A DNA stretch of 15,409 nt, taken from an uncultured Propionivibrio sp. (GTDB lineage Bacteria > Pseudomonadota > Gammaproteobacteria > Burkholderiales > Rhodocyclaceae). Of the stretch, positions 1 through 7,121 are shown one piece after another. Within the stretch, counting starts at the first letter, position 1. Each line of letters begins with the position of its first letter. The position numbers and the translations under genes are program-made. Location: NCBI GenBank assembly GCA_938040985.1, contig CALHZD010000063.1, positions 1 to 15,409 of the forward strand, given 5' to 3'. The notes beneath the pieces are model-generated. The model did not search any database. It was not told where the DNA came from and saw only the letters and a program-made list of their open reading frames with translations.

Positions 1-257
1 CTCCAGACCTGCCTATCCGATCACGGCGCGCCGTTTTCTTGAAGCCTGGCTTGCCGGACAGATTTAGCAGAGTGCTGATGACGCCGCTCGCCGCAGTATG
101 TTTTTTAATGGGCTAGGTTTTTAATCTGTTTGGAGAGGCAGAATTGAGAGACAGGAAGGGCGCATTTTTCGCGTTCAGGAGTTTTTAGCTCCCGGGCGCT
201 TTACAGCGTAAGGCCCCCAGAGATGTTCAGCATGAATTTTGTCCGACGCCCCTTTAT
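1..257. other. Left-edge stretch with no convincing gene
   Basis: I see no complete gene here. On the plus strand one frame is open from base 2 and stops with TAG at 65-67. Its last residues read RRFLEAWLAGQI, so it could be the C-terminal end of a gene cut by the window edge, but 21 codons are too few to assign it. Bases 90-200 are richer in A and T than the rest, with T-runs near 101-106 and 118-122. I found no strong stem in front of them, so I do not call a terminator. The stretch lies just downstream of hemG (minus strand), so hemG transcription must end here or further left. Confidence 0.4.
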
Positions 258-791
258 CTACAGCGCACACAGCTTGCGCGCAAAGGCGTCCACCCGCGCC
301 CAGTCGGTAAATTCAAAGACGCCGGACAGATCGGTCGGGCCGCCGGTCAGCCGCATGATGAAGCGGATGATCTCGCGGTCAAAAAAACCATAGCGCGGGT
401 AGTCGAGCTTGCCGGCGAATACGTCGACGAGCTGCGGCCGCCACGGTGTTTTCTGAAAAAATTTTTGTACGTAAGGATTCGTTTCGGGCTGGTTCCGTTC
501 CGGCTTGCGCGCCACGGTATTGACTGAAAAAAACGCACTCGGCATGCATGTCAGCCGATCAAGGTGCGCGCGCACAAAGGCGAATACGTCAGGGTGATGA
601 TAGCCGTAGCGAATGCGCGCGGCGATGACGATTTTGTCGAACGCCGGCCAGTCCGGCGCCGCATCGCGGGTGAGGGGCATCAGCACGACTTCTTGCCCGG
701 CCGCTTCGATGCGCGCCTGCAAATATCGGCAAATGCGCAGCGTATGTCCGTCTGTCGTCGAATAGAGAATCAGAATGGACGCTGTTTTCAT
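258..791 (-). CDS. hemG: HemG-type protoporphyrinogen IX oxidase (flavodoxin fold)
   Basis: Predicted menaquinone/ubiquinone-dependent protoporphyrinogen IX dehydrogenase, which makes protoporphyrin IX in the penultimate step of heme synthesis at the inner membrane. The N-terminus has the flavodoxin FMN-phosphate loop (YSTTDGHT, residues 10-17). The rest follows E. coli HemG closely from memory: IRYGYHHPDVF, MPSAFFSVNTVARKPE, a long-chain insert with WRPQL, then YPRYGFFDREIIRFIM and a GGPTD motif. At 177 residues it matches the usual length of about 180. I chose ATG 791 (MKTASILILYS) because it fits the family N-terminus. An in-frame ATG at 806 would add five residues. It follows hisD after a gap of about 110 bases. 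HemG is mainly known from gammaproteobacteria, so its presence here is notable. Confidence 0.88.
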   Translation of the reverse strand: MKTASILILYSTTDGHTLRICRYLQARIEAAGQEVVLMPLTRDAAPDWPAFDKIVIAARIRYGYHHPDVFAFVRAHLDRLTCMPSAFFSVNTVARKPERNQPETNPYVQKFFQKTPWRPQLVDVFAGKLDYPRYGFFDREIIRFIMRLTGGPTDLSGVFEFTDWARVDAFARKLCAL

Positions 792-810
792 AGATTCGCC
801 CGACATCGGC

Positions 811-832
811 TTCGCGCCTGCTGGCGCGCGAA
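811..832 (-). other. GC-rich hairpin in the hemG leader
   Basis: CGCGCC (813-818) and GGCGCG (823-828) form a 6-bp perfect stem around a TGCT loop. An outer TT/AA pairing is possible if two bases bulge. It lies about 20 bases upstream of the hemG ATG in the hisD-hemG gap. No T-run follows on the minus strand, so it is not a standard intrinsic terminator. A role in mRNA processing or hemG translation is only a guess. Confidence 0.35.
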
Positions 833-902
833 TAAACGCACGATTTAAGATGCGATTCGCCGCACCGGTTGCATTCGCTCCCGATAAAAATTCACCTCTT
901 AT

Positions 903-2225
903 TCAGCCATTGACGCGGTAACGCGCCGAAGCGGCATGCGCCGCCAGCCCTTCGCCGTCGGCCAATGTCGCGGCCACCACACCGAGCTTGCGGGCGGCGG
1001 CGGGGCTGACGCGAATCAAACTGCTGCGCTTCTGGAAGTCATATACGCCGAGCGGCGAGGAAAAGCGTGCGCTGCCCGAGGTCGGCAAAACGTGGTTCGG
1101 GCCGGCGCAGTAGTCGCCGAGCGCTTCACAGGCGTAAGGGCCGATGAAGATCGCGCCGGCATGGCGAATCCTGTCGACCCAAATATCCGCATCGGTCAGG
1201 GCAAGTTCGAGGTGTTCGGGCGCAATGCGGTTGACAAGGTCACAAGCCTCTGCCAGGTCGCGCACGGCAATCAGTGCGCCGCGATTTTCCAGCGCGGCGC
1301 GAATCGTGTCACGGCGCGGCATGGCGGGCAGCAGCAGCTCAATCGACGCGGCCACGCGGTCGAGGTAGCCCGCGTCCGGACACAGCAACATCGCCTGCGC
1401 CAGCTCGTCGTGCTCAGCCTGCGAAAGCAGATCCATGGCGATCCAGTCCGGATCGGTCTGCCCGTCGCAGACAATCAGGATTTCCGAGGGTCCCGCCACC
1501 ATGTCGATGCCCACCCTCCCGAAAACGCAGCGCTTGGCGGCTGCGACATAGGCATTGCCGGGGCCGACGATCTTATCGACGCGCGGAACCGTTTCCGTGC
1601 CGTAAGCCAACGCGCCAATCGCCTGTGCGCCGCCGATCGTAAACATGCGGTCGACACCGGCCAGCGCGGCGGCGGCCAGCACCAGCGGGTTACGCTCGCC
1701 ACCCGGCGTCGGCACGACCATAATCAGTTCGCCGACGCCCGCTACTTTGGCCGGGATCGCATTCATCAGCACCGACGAGGGGTAGGCCGCCTTCCCGCCC
1801 GGCACATACAGCCCCACGCGGTCGAGCGGCGTCACTTTCTGGCCAAGAAAAACGGCGCCGTCCTGTTCTGTCCGCCCCGGTTCTTCATATTGCCAGCTTT
1901 GCAACGGCTGGTGCTCATGGTATTTACGCACGCGCCGCGCCGCCGTTTCCAACGCCGTGCGCTGCTCGTCGGGCAGTGTCGTCAGCGCCTGCGTCCATTC
2001 GGCGCGCGGCAATTCCAGCTCGGCCAGCGCATTGACGTTTAAGCGGTCGAAGTTCCGCGTGTAATGGAGCACGGCGGCATCGCCGCGCGTCCGCACATCG
2101 GCCAGAATGTCGGCAACCGTCTGCTCGACGGCGCTGTTCTGCGCATTCTCGAAAGCAAGCAGCGCGTCAAGGCGCGCGGAAAAATCGGTATCGGATGTAG
2201 ACAAGCGTTTGAGCGCGGGCATCAT
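903..2225 (-). CDS. hisD: Histidinol dehydrogenase
   Basis: HisD catalyses the last two steps of histidine synthesis: NAD-dependent oxidation of L-histidinol to L-histidine through histidinal, with one Zn ion. The 440 residues match the family. Residues equivalent to the known E. coli Zn ligands and catalytic residues are present: Q269 and H272 in SQAEHDE, E337/H338 in PEHLEL, D371 in GDYCAGPNHVLP and H430 near the C-terminus. The conserved VGLYVPGGKAAYPSSVLMN and GPSEILIV blocks are also intact. The start is one of two tandem ATGs (2225 or 2222). The first gives an ATGA overlap with the hisG stop, pointing to translational coupling. An AGGTGG ribosome-binding sequence lies about 8 bases upstream. 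It is normally followed by hisC and other his genes, but here hemG follows. Confidence 0.97.
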   Translation of the reverse strand: MMPALKRLSTSDTDFSARLDALLAFENAQNSAVEQTVADILADVRTRGDAAVLHYTRNFDRLNVNALAELELPRAEWTQALTTLPDEQRTALETAARRVRKYHEHQPLQSWQYEEPGRTEQDGAVFLGQKVTPLDRVGLYVPGGKAAYPSSVLMNAIPAKVAGVGELIMVVPTPGGERNPLVLAAAALAGVDRMFTIGGAQAIGALAYGTETVPRVDKIVGPGNAYVAAAKRCVFGRVGIDMVAGPSEILIVCDGQTDPDWIAMDLLSQAEHDELAQAMLLCPDAGYLDRVAASIELLLPAMPRRDTIRAALENRGALIAVRDLAEACDLVNRIAPEHLELALTDADIWVDRIRHAGAIFIGPYACEALGDYCAGPNHVLPTSGSARFSSPLGVYDFQKRSSLIRVSPAAARKLGVVAATLADGEGLAAHAASARYRVNG

Positions 2226-2866
2226 GCGTTGACCACCTGGGCAATGGCGTCGAGGATCGGGGCGATCCTGGCGCGTTTGAGTTTAAGCGCGGCCTGATTG
2301 ACGATCAGGCGCGAGGAAATATCGGCGACGGATTCGACGGCGACGAGGTTGTTCGCCTTCAGTGTACTACCGGTCGAGACCAGATCGACGATGGCGTCGG
2401 CCAATCCCGCCAGCGGCGCCAGTTCCATCGAACCATACAGCTTGATCAGGTCGACATGCACGCCCTTGGCGGCGAAATGCTCACGGGCGATCCTGATGTA
2501 CTTGGTGGCCACGCGCAGGCGCGCGCCTTGATGCACGGCGTTGGTGTAATCAAAGCCGGCGGGCACGGCGACCATCATCCGGCATTTGGCGATTTTCAGG
2601 TCGATCGGCTGATACAGGCCGTCACCGCCATGTTCGATCAGTACGTCCTTGCCGGCAACGCCCAGATCGGCGGCGCCGTACTGCACGTAGGTCGGCGCGT
2701 CGGTAGCGCGCACGATAACGACGCGCACATCCAGACGGTTGGTCGGAATGATCAGCTTGCGCGAGGTTTCCGGATTTTCCAGCGGCTCAATGCCCGCCGT
2801 CGCCAGCAGCGGCAGCGTCTCTTCGAAAATGCGCCCTTTTGACAGGGCAATCGTGATGCCATCCAC
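2222..2866 (-). CDS. hisG: ATP phosphoribosyltransferase, short form (HisG-S)
   Basis: HisG condenses ATP with PRPP to give phosphoribosyl-ATP, the first committed and feedback-regulated step of histidine synthesis. The protein opens with ITIALSKGRIFEETLPLL and has the PRPP-binding loop DLVSTGSTLKANNL in its C-terminal third. At 214 residues it is the short form. It lacks the C-terminal ACT-like regulatory domain of the roughly 300-residue long form, and such enzymes need the HisZ subunit, which is not in this window. The start is GTG at 2866, with AAAGGGA about 8 bases upstream. The nearby ATG at 2871 is out of frame. It lies between murA (62-base gap containing a hairpin) and hisD (4-base overlap). 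Confidence 0.95.
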   Translation of the reverse strand: MDGITIALSKGRIFEETLPLLATAGIEPLENPETSRKLIIPTNRLDVRVVIVRATDAPTYVQYGAADLGVAGKDVLIEHGGDGLYQPIDLKIAKCRMMVAVPAGFDYTNAVHQGARLRVATKYIRIAREHFAAKGVHVDLIKLYGSMELAPLAGLADAIVDLVSTGSTLKANNLVAVESVADISSRLIVNQAALKLKRARIAPILDAIAQVVNA

Positions 2867-2898
2867 GGCATGTTCCCTTTCTGTCTGCGATCTTTCTG

Positions 2899-2917
2899 CG
2901 GCCCGCTTCTCGGGCCG
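2899..2917 (-). other. Perfect 7-bp hairpin between murA and hisG
   Basis: CGGCCCG (2899-2905) and CGGGCCG (2911-2917) pair fully around a 5-base loop. In the direction of transcription the stem is followed by CAGAAAG rather than a T-run, so it does not look like an intrinsic terminator. It ends about 30 bases before the hisG GTG. There is no histidine-rich leader peptide in the gap, so it is not a classical his attenuator. It may mark an mRNA processing or stability boundary between the envelope genes and the his genes. Confidence 0.45.
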
Positions 2918-2928
2918 ACGGAAAAATT

Positions 2929-4182
2929 CTACCCGACCCGCTCGACGCTGGCGCCCAGTTGTGCCAGTTTTTCTTCGAGACGCTCGTAGCCGCGATCGAG
3001 ATGATAGATACGGTCGATCAGCGTCTCGCCCTGCGCCACCAGCCCGGCAATAACCAGGCTGGCAGAGGCGCGCAGGTCGGTCGCCATCACATTGGCGCCA
3101 TCCAGACGCGGAACGCCCGTAACCGCGGCGGTATTCCCGTCGATTTTGATGTTTGCGCCCAGCCGGATCAGTTCAGTAGCGTGCATAAATCGGTTTTCAA
3201 AGATCGTTTCGCGGATGATGGCGGTGCCCTCGGCAACGCTGTTGAGCGCCATGAATTGCGCCTGCATGTCGGTCGGGAAAGCCGGGTACGGGTCGGTACG
3301 CACATCAACCGCCTTGCAGCGCGCCGGCGCCTTGAGTGTAATCTCATGCATCCCGCCACCGATCTCACAACCGGATTCGCGCAATTTGTCGAGTACGGCT
3401 TCGAGATAATTCGCCGAAGTATGCGTCAAGCGCACGTTACCGCCCGTCGCCGCGGCGGCGCACAGATAGGTGCCGGTCTCGATACGATCGGGCATGACGG
3501 TGTGCGTCGCGCCATGCAGGGCATCGACACCTTCGATGACGATGCGATCGGTGCCCGCGCCGGCAATGCGCGCGCCCATGGCCAGCAGGCAGTCGGCGAG
3601 GTCGACGATTTCCGGCTCACGCGCGGCGTTTTCAATCACGGTTTCGCCTTCCGCCAGGCTCGCCGCCATCATCAGATTTTCCGTGCCGGTCACCGTCACC
3701 ATATCGGTGACGATACGCGCGCCTTTCAGCCGCGCCGCCCGTGCCAGCACATAACCTTGCTCGACGCGCACCTCAGCGCCCATCGCCTGTAGGCCCTTGA
3801 TATGCTGATCGACCGGTCGCGCGCCGATGGCACAACCGCCGGGCAACGAAACGCGCGCCTCGCCGCAGCGGGCAAGCAACGGCCCGAGCACGAGAATCGA
3901 CGCGCGCATGGTCTTGACCATGTCGTATGGCGCCAGCGGACGATCGAGATTGCCGGCATCCAGGACGATTTCGCCATCGCCTGTCCGCTTCACGCCGACG
4001 CCCATCTGCTCAATCAGGCGCAGCATGGTCGCCACGTCGTTGAGGCGCGGCACATTCTGGAAACGCATCGTTTCGCGCGTCAGCAGGCCGGCACACAGAA
4101 TCGGCAAGGCGGCGTTCTTTGCGCCGGAAACGGCAATCTCGCCGGAAAGCCGCCGTCCGCCGCGGATCAGCAGCTTATCCAC
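2929..4182 (-). CDS. murA: UDP-N-acetylglucosamine 1-carboxyvinyltransferase (MurA)
   Basis: MurA transfers enolpyruvate from PEP to UDP-GlcNAc in the cytoplasm, the first committed step of peptidoglycan synthesis and the target of fosfomycin. The 417 residues match the family (E. coli 419). K22 and N23 of the SGAKNAALP motif contact substrate. C117 in PGGCAIGARP is the catalytic cysteine that fosfomycin alkylates, so this enzyme has the fosfomycin-sensitive type of active site. The C-terminal DLRASASLVIAGL segment is also typical. The start is GTG 4182, giving MDKLLIRGG, with GGAG 8 bases upstream. It overlaps the ibaG stop by 8 bases, as in other betaproteobacteria with an ibaG-murA-hisG order. 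Confidence 0.97.
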   Translation of the reverse strand: MDKLLIRGGRRLSGEIAVSGAKNAALPILCAGLLTRETMRFQNVPRLNDVATMLRLIEQMGVGVKRTGDGEIVLDAGNLDRPLAPYDMVKTMRASILVLGPLLARCGEARVSLPGGCAIGARPVDQHIKGLQAMGAEVRVEQGYVLARAARLKGARIVTDMVTVTGTENLMMAASLAEGETVIENAAREPEIVDLADCLLAMGARIAGAGTDRIVIEGVDALHGATHTVMPDRIETGTYLCAAAATGGNVRLTHTSANYLEAVLDKLRESGCEIGGGMHEITLKAPARCKAVDVRTDPYPAFPTDMQAQFMALNSVAEGTAIIRETIFENRFMHATELIRLGANIKIDGNTAAVTGVPRLDGANVMATDLRASASLVIAGLVAQGETLIDRIYHLDRGYERLEEKLAQLGASVERVG

Positions 4183-4417
4183 GCGCAGCGCTCCATTCTT
4201 CGGGCGTCATCGTCTGCATCTGTAAGGAATGTAGTTCGCCGCTATCAAAATAGGGTTTGAGCAGCGCATTGACCATCTGCTGACGCTGCACCCGGCTTTT
4301 ACCGACAAAGCACGAACTGACGATCAGCGCCTGCGGATAATTTTCATCACCCTGGACGCTCAGTCCCTCGCAGGGCAGCCCATCGGCAATGAGTTTCTGG
4401 ACACTTTCGAGTTTCAT
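4175..4417 (-). CDS. ibaG: BolA-family protein, IbaG/YrbA type
   Basis: A small BolA-like protein of 80 residues. BolA proteins work with monothiol glutaredoxins in Fe-S cluster handling, and IbaG in E. coli is linked to acid stress. The gene next to murA is usually this type. The family pattern is visible: GKSRVQRQQMV (39-49), the conserved C-terminal histidine H63 in GELHSLQM, and the MTPEEW ending. The loop that reads GDGSHF in E. coli IbaG reads GDENYP here, so the variable loop histidine is missing. The start ATG 4417 lies 4 bases after the stop of the upstream ABC permease gene. The 3' end overlaps murA by 8 bases. Assignment to the family is firm, but the exact function is less so. Confidence 0.88.
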   Translation of the reverse strand: MKLESVQKLIADGLPCEGLSVQGDENYPQALIVSSCFVGKSRVQRQQMVNALLKPYFDSGELHSLQMQTMTPEEWSAARG

Positions 4418-4421
4418 CGGA

Positions 4422-5174
4422 TCAATACCTCAATTTATAGCCGCTGCGCAGCAGTACATAGGCGCCCGCGGACACGATGGCAAAACACACGGCGGCGACC
4501 GCCAAGTCCTTTTCCGGCGCCACATCGGAAACACCGAAGAAACCGTAGCGGAAACCATCGATCATGTAAAACACCGGGTTGAAATGCGACACCCGCTGCC
4601 AAAAGGCGGGCAGCGAATGCAACGAATAAAAGACGCCGGAAAGCATGGTCAACGGCATGATGAGAAAATTCTGGAATCCTGCCAGCTGGTCGAATTTATC
4701 CGCCCATATACCGGCAATGATACCCAGCGAAGCCATCACACCGCAGCCGAGAACGGCAAACACGACGATCCAGAGCGGCGCGGCAAAGGTATGGGGGGCA
4801 AAAAACCAGGTCGTCGCCAGCACCCCCGCCCCCACCATCAGGCCGCGCAGCATCGCCGCCGCCAGATATGCAAAATAAAATTCGGCGTGCGAGATCGGCG
4901 AGAGCAGGATAAAAACGATGCTGCCCATTACCTTGGACTGAATCAGGCTCGACGAACTATTGGCAAAAGCATTCTGCAAAGCCGACATCATGATCAGGCC
5001 GGGAATCAGGAAGGCCGCGTAGCGCACGCCGTTGATTTCGACCCGCGCATCGAGTATGTGCGAGAAAATTGTCAGATACAGCAGCGCGCTCAAGATTGGC
5101 GCGCCGACGGTCTGAAAACCGACTTTCCAGAAGCGCAAAATCTCCTTGCGCAGCAGCATACGCAGCCCGGTCAT
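4422..5174 (-). CDS. ABC-2 type transporter permease (YadH-like)
   Basis: Membrane subunit of an ABC exporter, 250 residues, with about six hydrophobic segments. The N-terminal cytoplasmic part MTGLRMLLRKEILRFW leads into the first membrane helix near residues 20-38. The block GSIVFILLSPISHAEFYFAY is typical of the ABC2_membrane family (YadH, NodJ). The start is ATG 5174, which overlaps the ATPase stop as ATGA. An upstream in-frame ATG at 5273 would add 33 residues lying wholly inside the ATPase gene, and I reject it. The partner ATPase is immediately upstream. The substrate cannot be read from sequence. Its place among mla, ibaG and murA suggests an envelope component, but that is inference. 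Confidence 0.88.
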   Translation of the reverse strand: MTGLRMLLRKEILRFWKVGFQTVGAPILSALLYLTIFSHILDARVEINGVRYAAFLIPGLIMMSALQNAFANSSSSLIQSKVMGSIVFILLSPISHAEFYFAYLAAAMLRGLMVGAGVLATTWFFAPHTFAAPLWIVVFAVLGCGVMASLGIIAGIWADKFDQLAGFQNFLIMPLTMLSGVFYSLHSLPAFWQRVSHFNPVFYMIDGFRYGFFGVSDVAPEKDLAVAAVCFAIVSAGAYVLLRSGYKLRY

Positions 5175-6097
5175 GGCACGGTTTCCGGCAGACGCGGCGC
5201 ATCTTCGTGCATGAGGCCGATGAACACGTCCTCCAGATCGGTTTGCGTCAATTGCATATCTTCGATTCGACATCCTGCCGTACGCAGGCCAGACAGTATC
5301 GGTTCAAGCTCATCGATGCCCGTCAGCCGCATTGACCAGAGACCATCATTGAGCACAGCCCGTCCGGCCAGCGCTTCTGGTAGGCGCCCGCCCTCCTCCA
5401 AACGGAAACTCAAGGTGCGGCCGGCAAAACGCGCCAACAGGTTGCGCGTGCTGTCGAGCGCGACGATACGCCCCTGTTTGAGCATGGCGATACGCGAACA
5501 CAAGGTTTGCGCTTCTTCCAGATAATGCGTCGTCAGGACAACAGTATGGCCTTCACGATTAAGACGCCGAATGAAACGCCAGAGTGTCTGGCGCAATTCG
5601 ACGTCGACACCGGCTGTCGGCTCATCAAGGATGATGACTGGCGGACGATGCACAAGCGCCTGCGCCACCAGCACCCGCCGCTTCATACCCCCCGAAAGAC
5701 GGCGCATATTGGTGTCGGCCTTGTCCGTCAAATCGAGCTGGGTCAGGATTTCGTCGATCCAGTCGTCATTGCGGACAATGCCGTAATACCCGGACTGGAA
5801 ACGCAAGGTTTCACGCACGGTGAAGAAGGGATCAAACACGAGTTCCTGCGGCACGACGCCCAGACAGCGTCGCGTCGCGCGGTAATCGGCCTGAACATCG
5901 CGGCCGAGCACCGACAGTTGGCCGGACGTTGGCCGCGCCAATCCAGCCAGACAGGAAATCAGCGTCGTTTTGCCTGCGCCATTCGGGCCAAGCAGGCCAA
6001 AAAATTCACCTTCGGCGATATCCAGAGAAACGCCGTCGAGCGCACGCAGGCCGGGGAAATCCTTGACAACGTGCTGAACGGAAACGGCAATGCCCAC
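5171..6097 (-). CDS. ABC transporter ATP-binding protein (YadG-like)
   Basis: ATPase subunit, 308 residues, paired with the downstream ABC-2 permease. Motifs seen in order: Walker A GPNGAGKTT (37-45); signature LSGGMKRRVLVAQAL; Walker B with VIILDEPTAGVD; and the H-loop LTTHYLEEA. A C-terminal extension of about 90 residues follows, as in DrrA, NodI and YadG type exporters. The start is GTG 6097, giving MGIAVSVQHVVKDFPG. I see no clear ribosome-binding site before it, and a CTG at 6109 in frame is an alternative. It lies 26 bases after mlaB and overlaps the permease start by 4 bases. The pair is fused to the mla operon here, which suggests co-expression. The substrate is unknown. Confidence 0.9.
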   Translation of the reverse strand: MGIAVSVQHVVKDFPGLRALDGVSLDIAEGEFFGLLGPNGAGKTTLISCLAGLARPTSGQLSVLGRDVQADYRATRRCLGVVPQELVFDPFFTVRETLRFQSGYYGIVRNDDWIDEILTQLDLTDKADTNMRRLSGGMKRRVLVAQALVHRPPVIILDEPTAGVDVELRQTLWRFIRRLNREGHTVVLTTHYLEEAQTLCSRIAMLKQGRIVALDSTRNLLARFAGRTLSFRLEEGGRLPEALAGRAVLNDGLWSMRLTGIDELEPILSGLRTAGCRIEDMQLTQTDLEDVFIGLMHEDAPRLPETVP

Positions 6098-6123
6098 AGA
6101 AAAAGCCAGAAATAGCGCAGTGC

Positions 6124-6417
6124 TCAGCCAAGCGGCAGCATATCGTCAACGCCATACAGTCTGGCCTGACTGACCATTCCGGCCGGCAGATGAGCAAAAC
6201 GCAGGTCGATACCCAGCGATCGGGCCGTACGTAACCAGGCAAAAGCGACCGCCAGCGCCGAAGCGTCGGTTTCCTCAACCGCGGCCAGATCGACGACAAA
6301 GCGGCGCGGCGCATCTTTCTGGCGCAAAAAACCGCGCCCTGCAGCAAGCAGGGCGGTGGCATGAGTGTTAAGCATGGCGCCGCGCAAGCGTACGCCATTT
6401 TCGTCGCGTTCGATCAT
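6124..6417 (-). CDS. mlaB: MlaB, STAS-domain subunit of the Mla transporter
   Basis: A STAS-domain protein of 97 residues. In E. coli MlaB binds the MlaF ATPase on the cytoplasmic face and is needed for assembly and activity of the MlaFEDB complex. The STAS core is visible: a hydrophobic strand FVVDLAAVEETDASALAVAF, with the loop after the strand carrying D-A-S where the family has D-T/S. The C-terminal helix ARLYGVDDMLPLG resembles E. coli AKLYNLPADVLPR from memory. The start ATG 6417 overlaps the mlaC stop as ATGA. There is no good ribosome-binding site, so translation is probably coupled to mlaC. Confidence 0.85.
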   Translation of the reverse strand: MIERDENGVRLRGAMLNTHATALLAAGRGFLRQKDAPRRFVVDLAAVEETDASALAVAFAWLRTARSLGIDLRFAHLPAGMVSQARLYGVDDMLPLG

Positions 6418-7049
6418 TGCTTGTTCGGGTTGTTCTGCTGATTTTTGTCGACCAGCATTTTGATCAGCCCATCAATGCCGTTGGCACTCACTTCCTGATT
6501 AAACGTGCTGCGATAGTTGCTGACCAGACTAACGCCAGCGACGACGACATCGTAGACTTTCCAGCCCTCGTTCTGTCTTTCGACCGAGTACTGGAGCTGG
6601 ATCGGTTTGTTACCCGGTTGAAGAATCTCACTTTTGACGACGACTTCCGTATCCCCAGCCTGCATACGCGTCGGCCGGTAACGTACGGTCTGGTTACGGT
6701 AGCCGGTCAGCGCATTTGAATAGGTGCGCACCAGCAGCGTCTTGAATTCTTCGGTCAGGCGTTTTTTCTGTTCCGCATTGGCCTTGTTCCAGTCGCGCCC
6801 CACCGCCAGCGAAGTCATACGCTGAAAGTTGAAATGCGGCAGAACCTTGGTTTCGACCAGATTGATCGCTTTCTGCGTATTACCGCTCTGGATATCCTTA
6901 TCCTGGCGCACGATGCTCAACACCTCTTCCGTCACGCTTTTGATCATGGCGTCAGGTGAATCTTCCTGCGCAAAAGCGGACGGCGCGATCATCAGCAGGC
7001 TAAAAAACAGCGCCGACAAGACATTAAGAAGATTGAATATTTTCTTCAT
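6414..7049 (-). CDS. mlaC: MlaC, periplasmic phospholipid carrier
   Basis: A soluble periplasmic protein that shuttles phospholipid between outer-membrane MlaA and the inner-membrane MlaFEDB complex. Residues 1-27 are a clear Sec signal peptide: KK at positions 2-3, a hydrophobic core, then SAFA cut before Q28. The mature part has family features such as TMRLTSLAV-like text (here MTSLAVGRDW), LLVRTYSNALTGYRNQTVRY and a C-terminal YDVVVAGVSLVSNYRSTF block. At 211 residues the length matches the family. The start ATG 7049 has AAGGA 7 bases upstream. The gene follows mlaA after 72 bases and overlaps mlaB by 4 bases. Confidence 0.94.
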   Translation of the reverse strand: MKKIFNLLNVLSALFFSLLMIAPSAFAQEDSPDAMIKSVTEEVLSIVRQDKDIQSGNTQKAINLVETKVLPHFNFQRMTSLAVGRDWNKANAEQKKRLTEEFKTLLVRTYSNALTGYRNQTVRYRPTRMQAGDTEVVVKSEILQPGNKPIQLQYSVERQNEGWKVYDVVVAGVSLVSNYRSTFNQEVSANGIDGLIKMLVDKNQQNNPNKQ

Positions 7050-7121
7050 AGGTTTTCCTTACTCTCTTTCCAAAGCTTTCTAATTTGAACCTGAACGTTC
7101 CAGGAAATCTCCCCGGAAGTC

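Noticed and set aside
101..122. T-runs near the left edge as a terminator for a gene entering from the left
   Set aside because: No stable GC-rich stem precedes either T-run, so an intrinsic terminator is not supported.
830..900. A sigma-70 promoter for hemG in the hisD-hemG gap
   Set aside because: TTAAAT-like and TGCAAC-like hexamers can be picked out, but the spacing and matches are poor. I could not support a call.
936..2042. A 368-codon open frame on the plus strand opposite hisD
   Set aside because: It lies wholly antisense to a clear hisD gene. Its product is rich in Arg, Gly, His and Gln with no family motif, typical of an antisense frame in GC-rich coding DNA.
4389..5525. A 378-codon open frame on the plus strand opposite the ABC permease and ATPase
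   Set aside because: It is antisense to two genes with intact motifs and has low-complexity basic composition, so it is a shadow frame.
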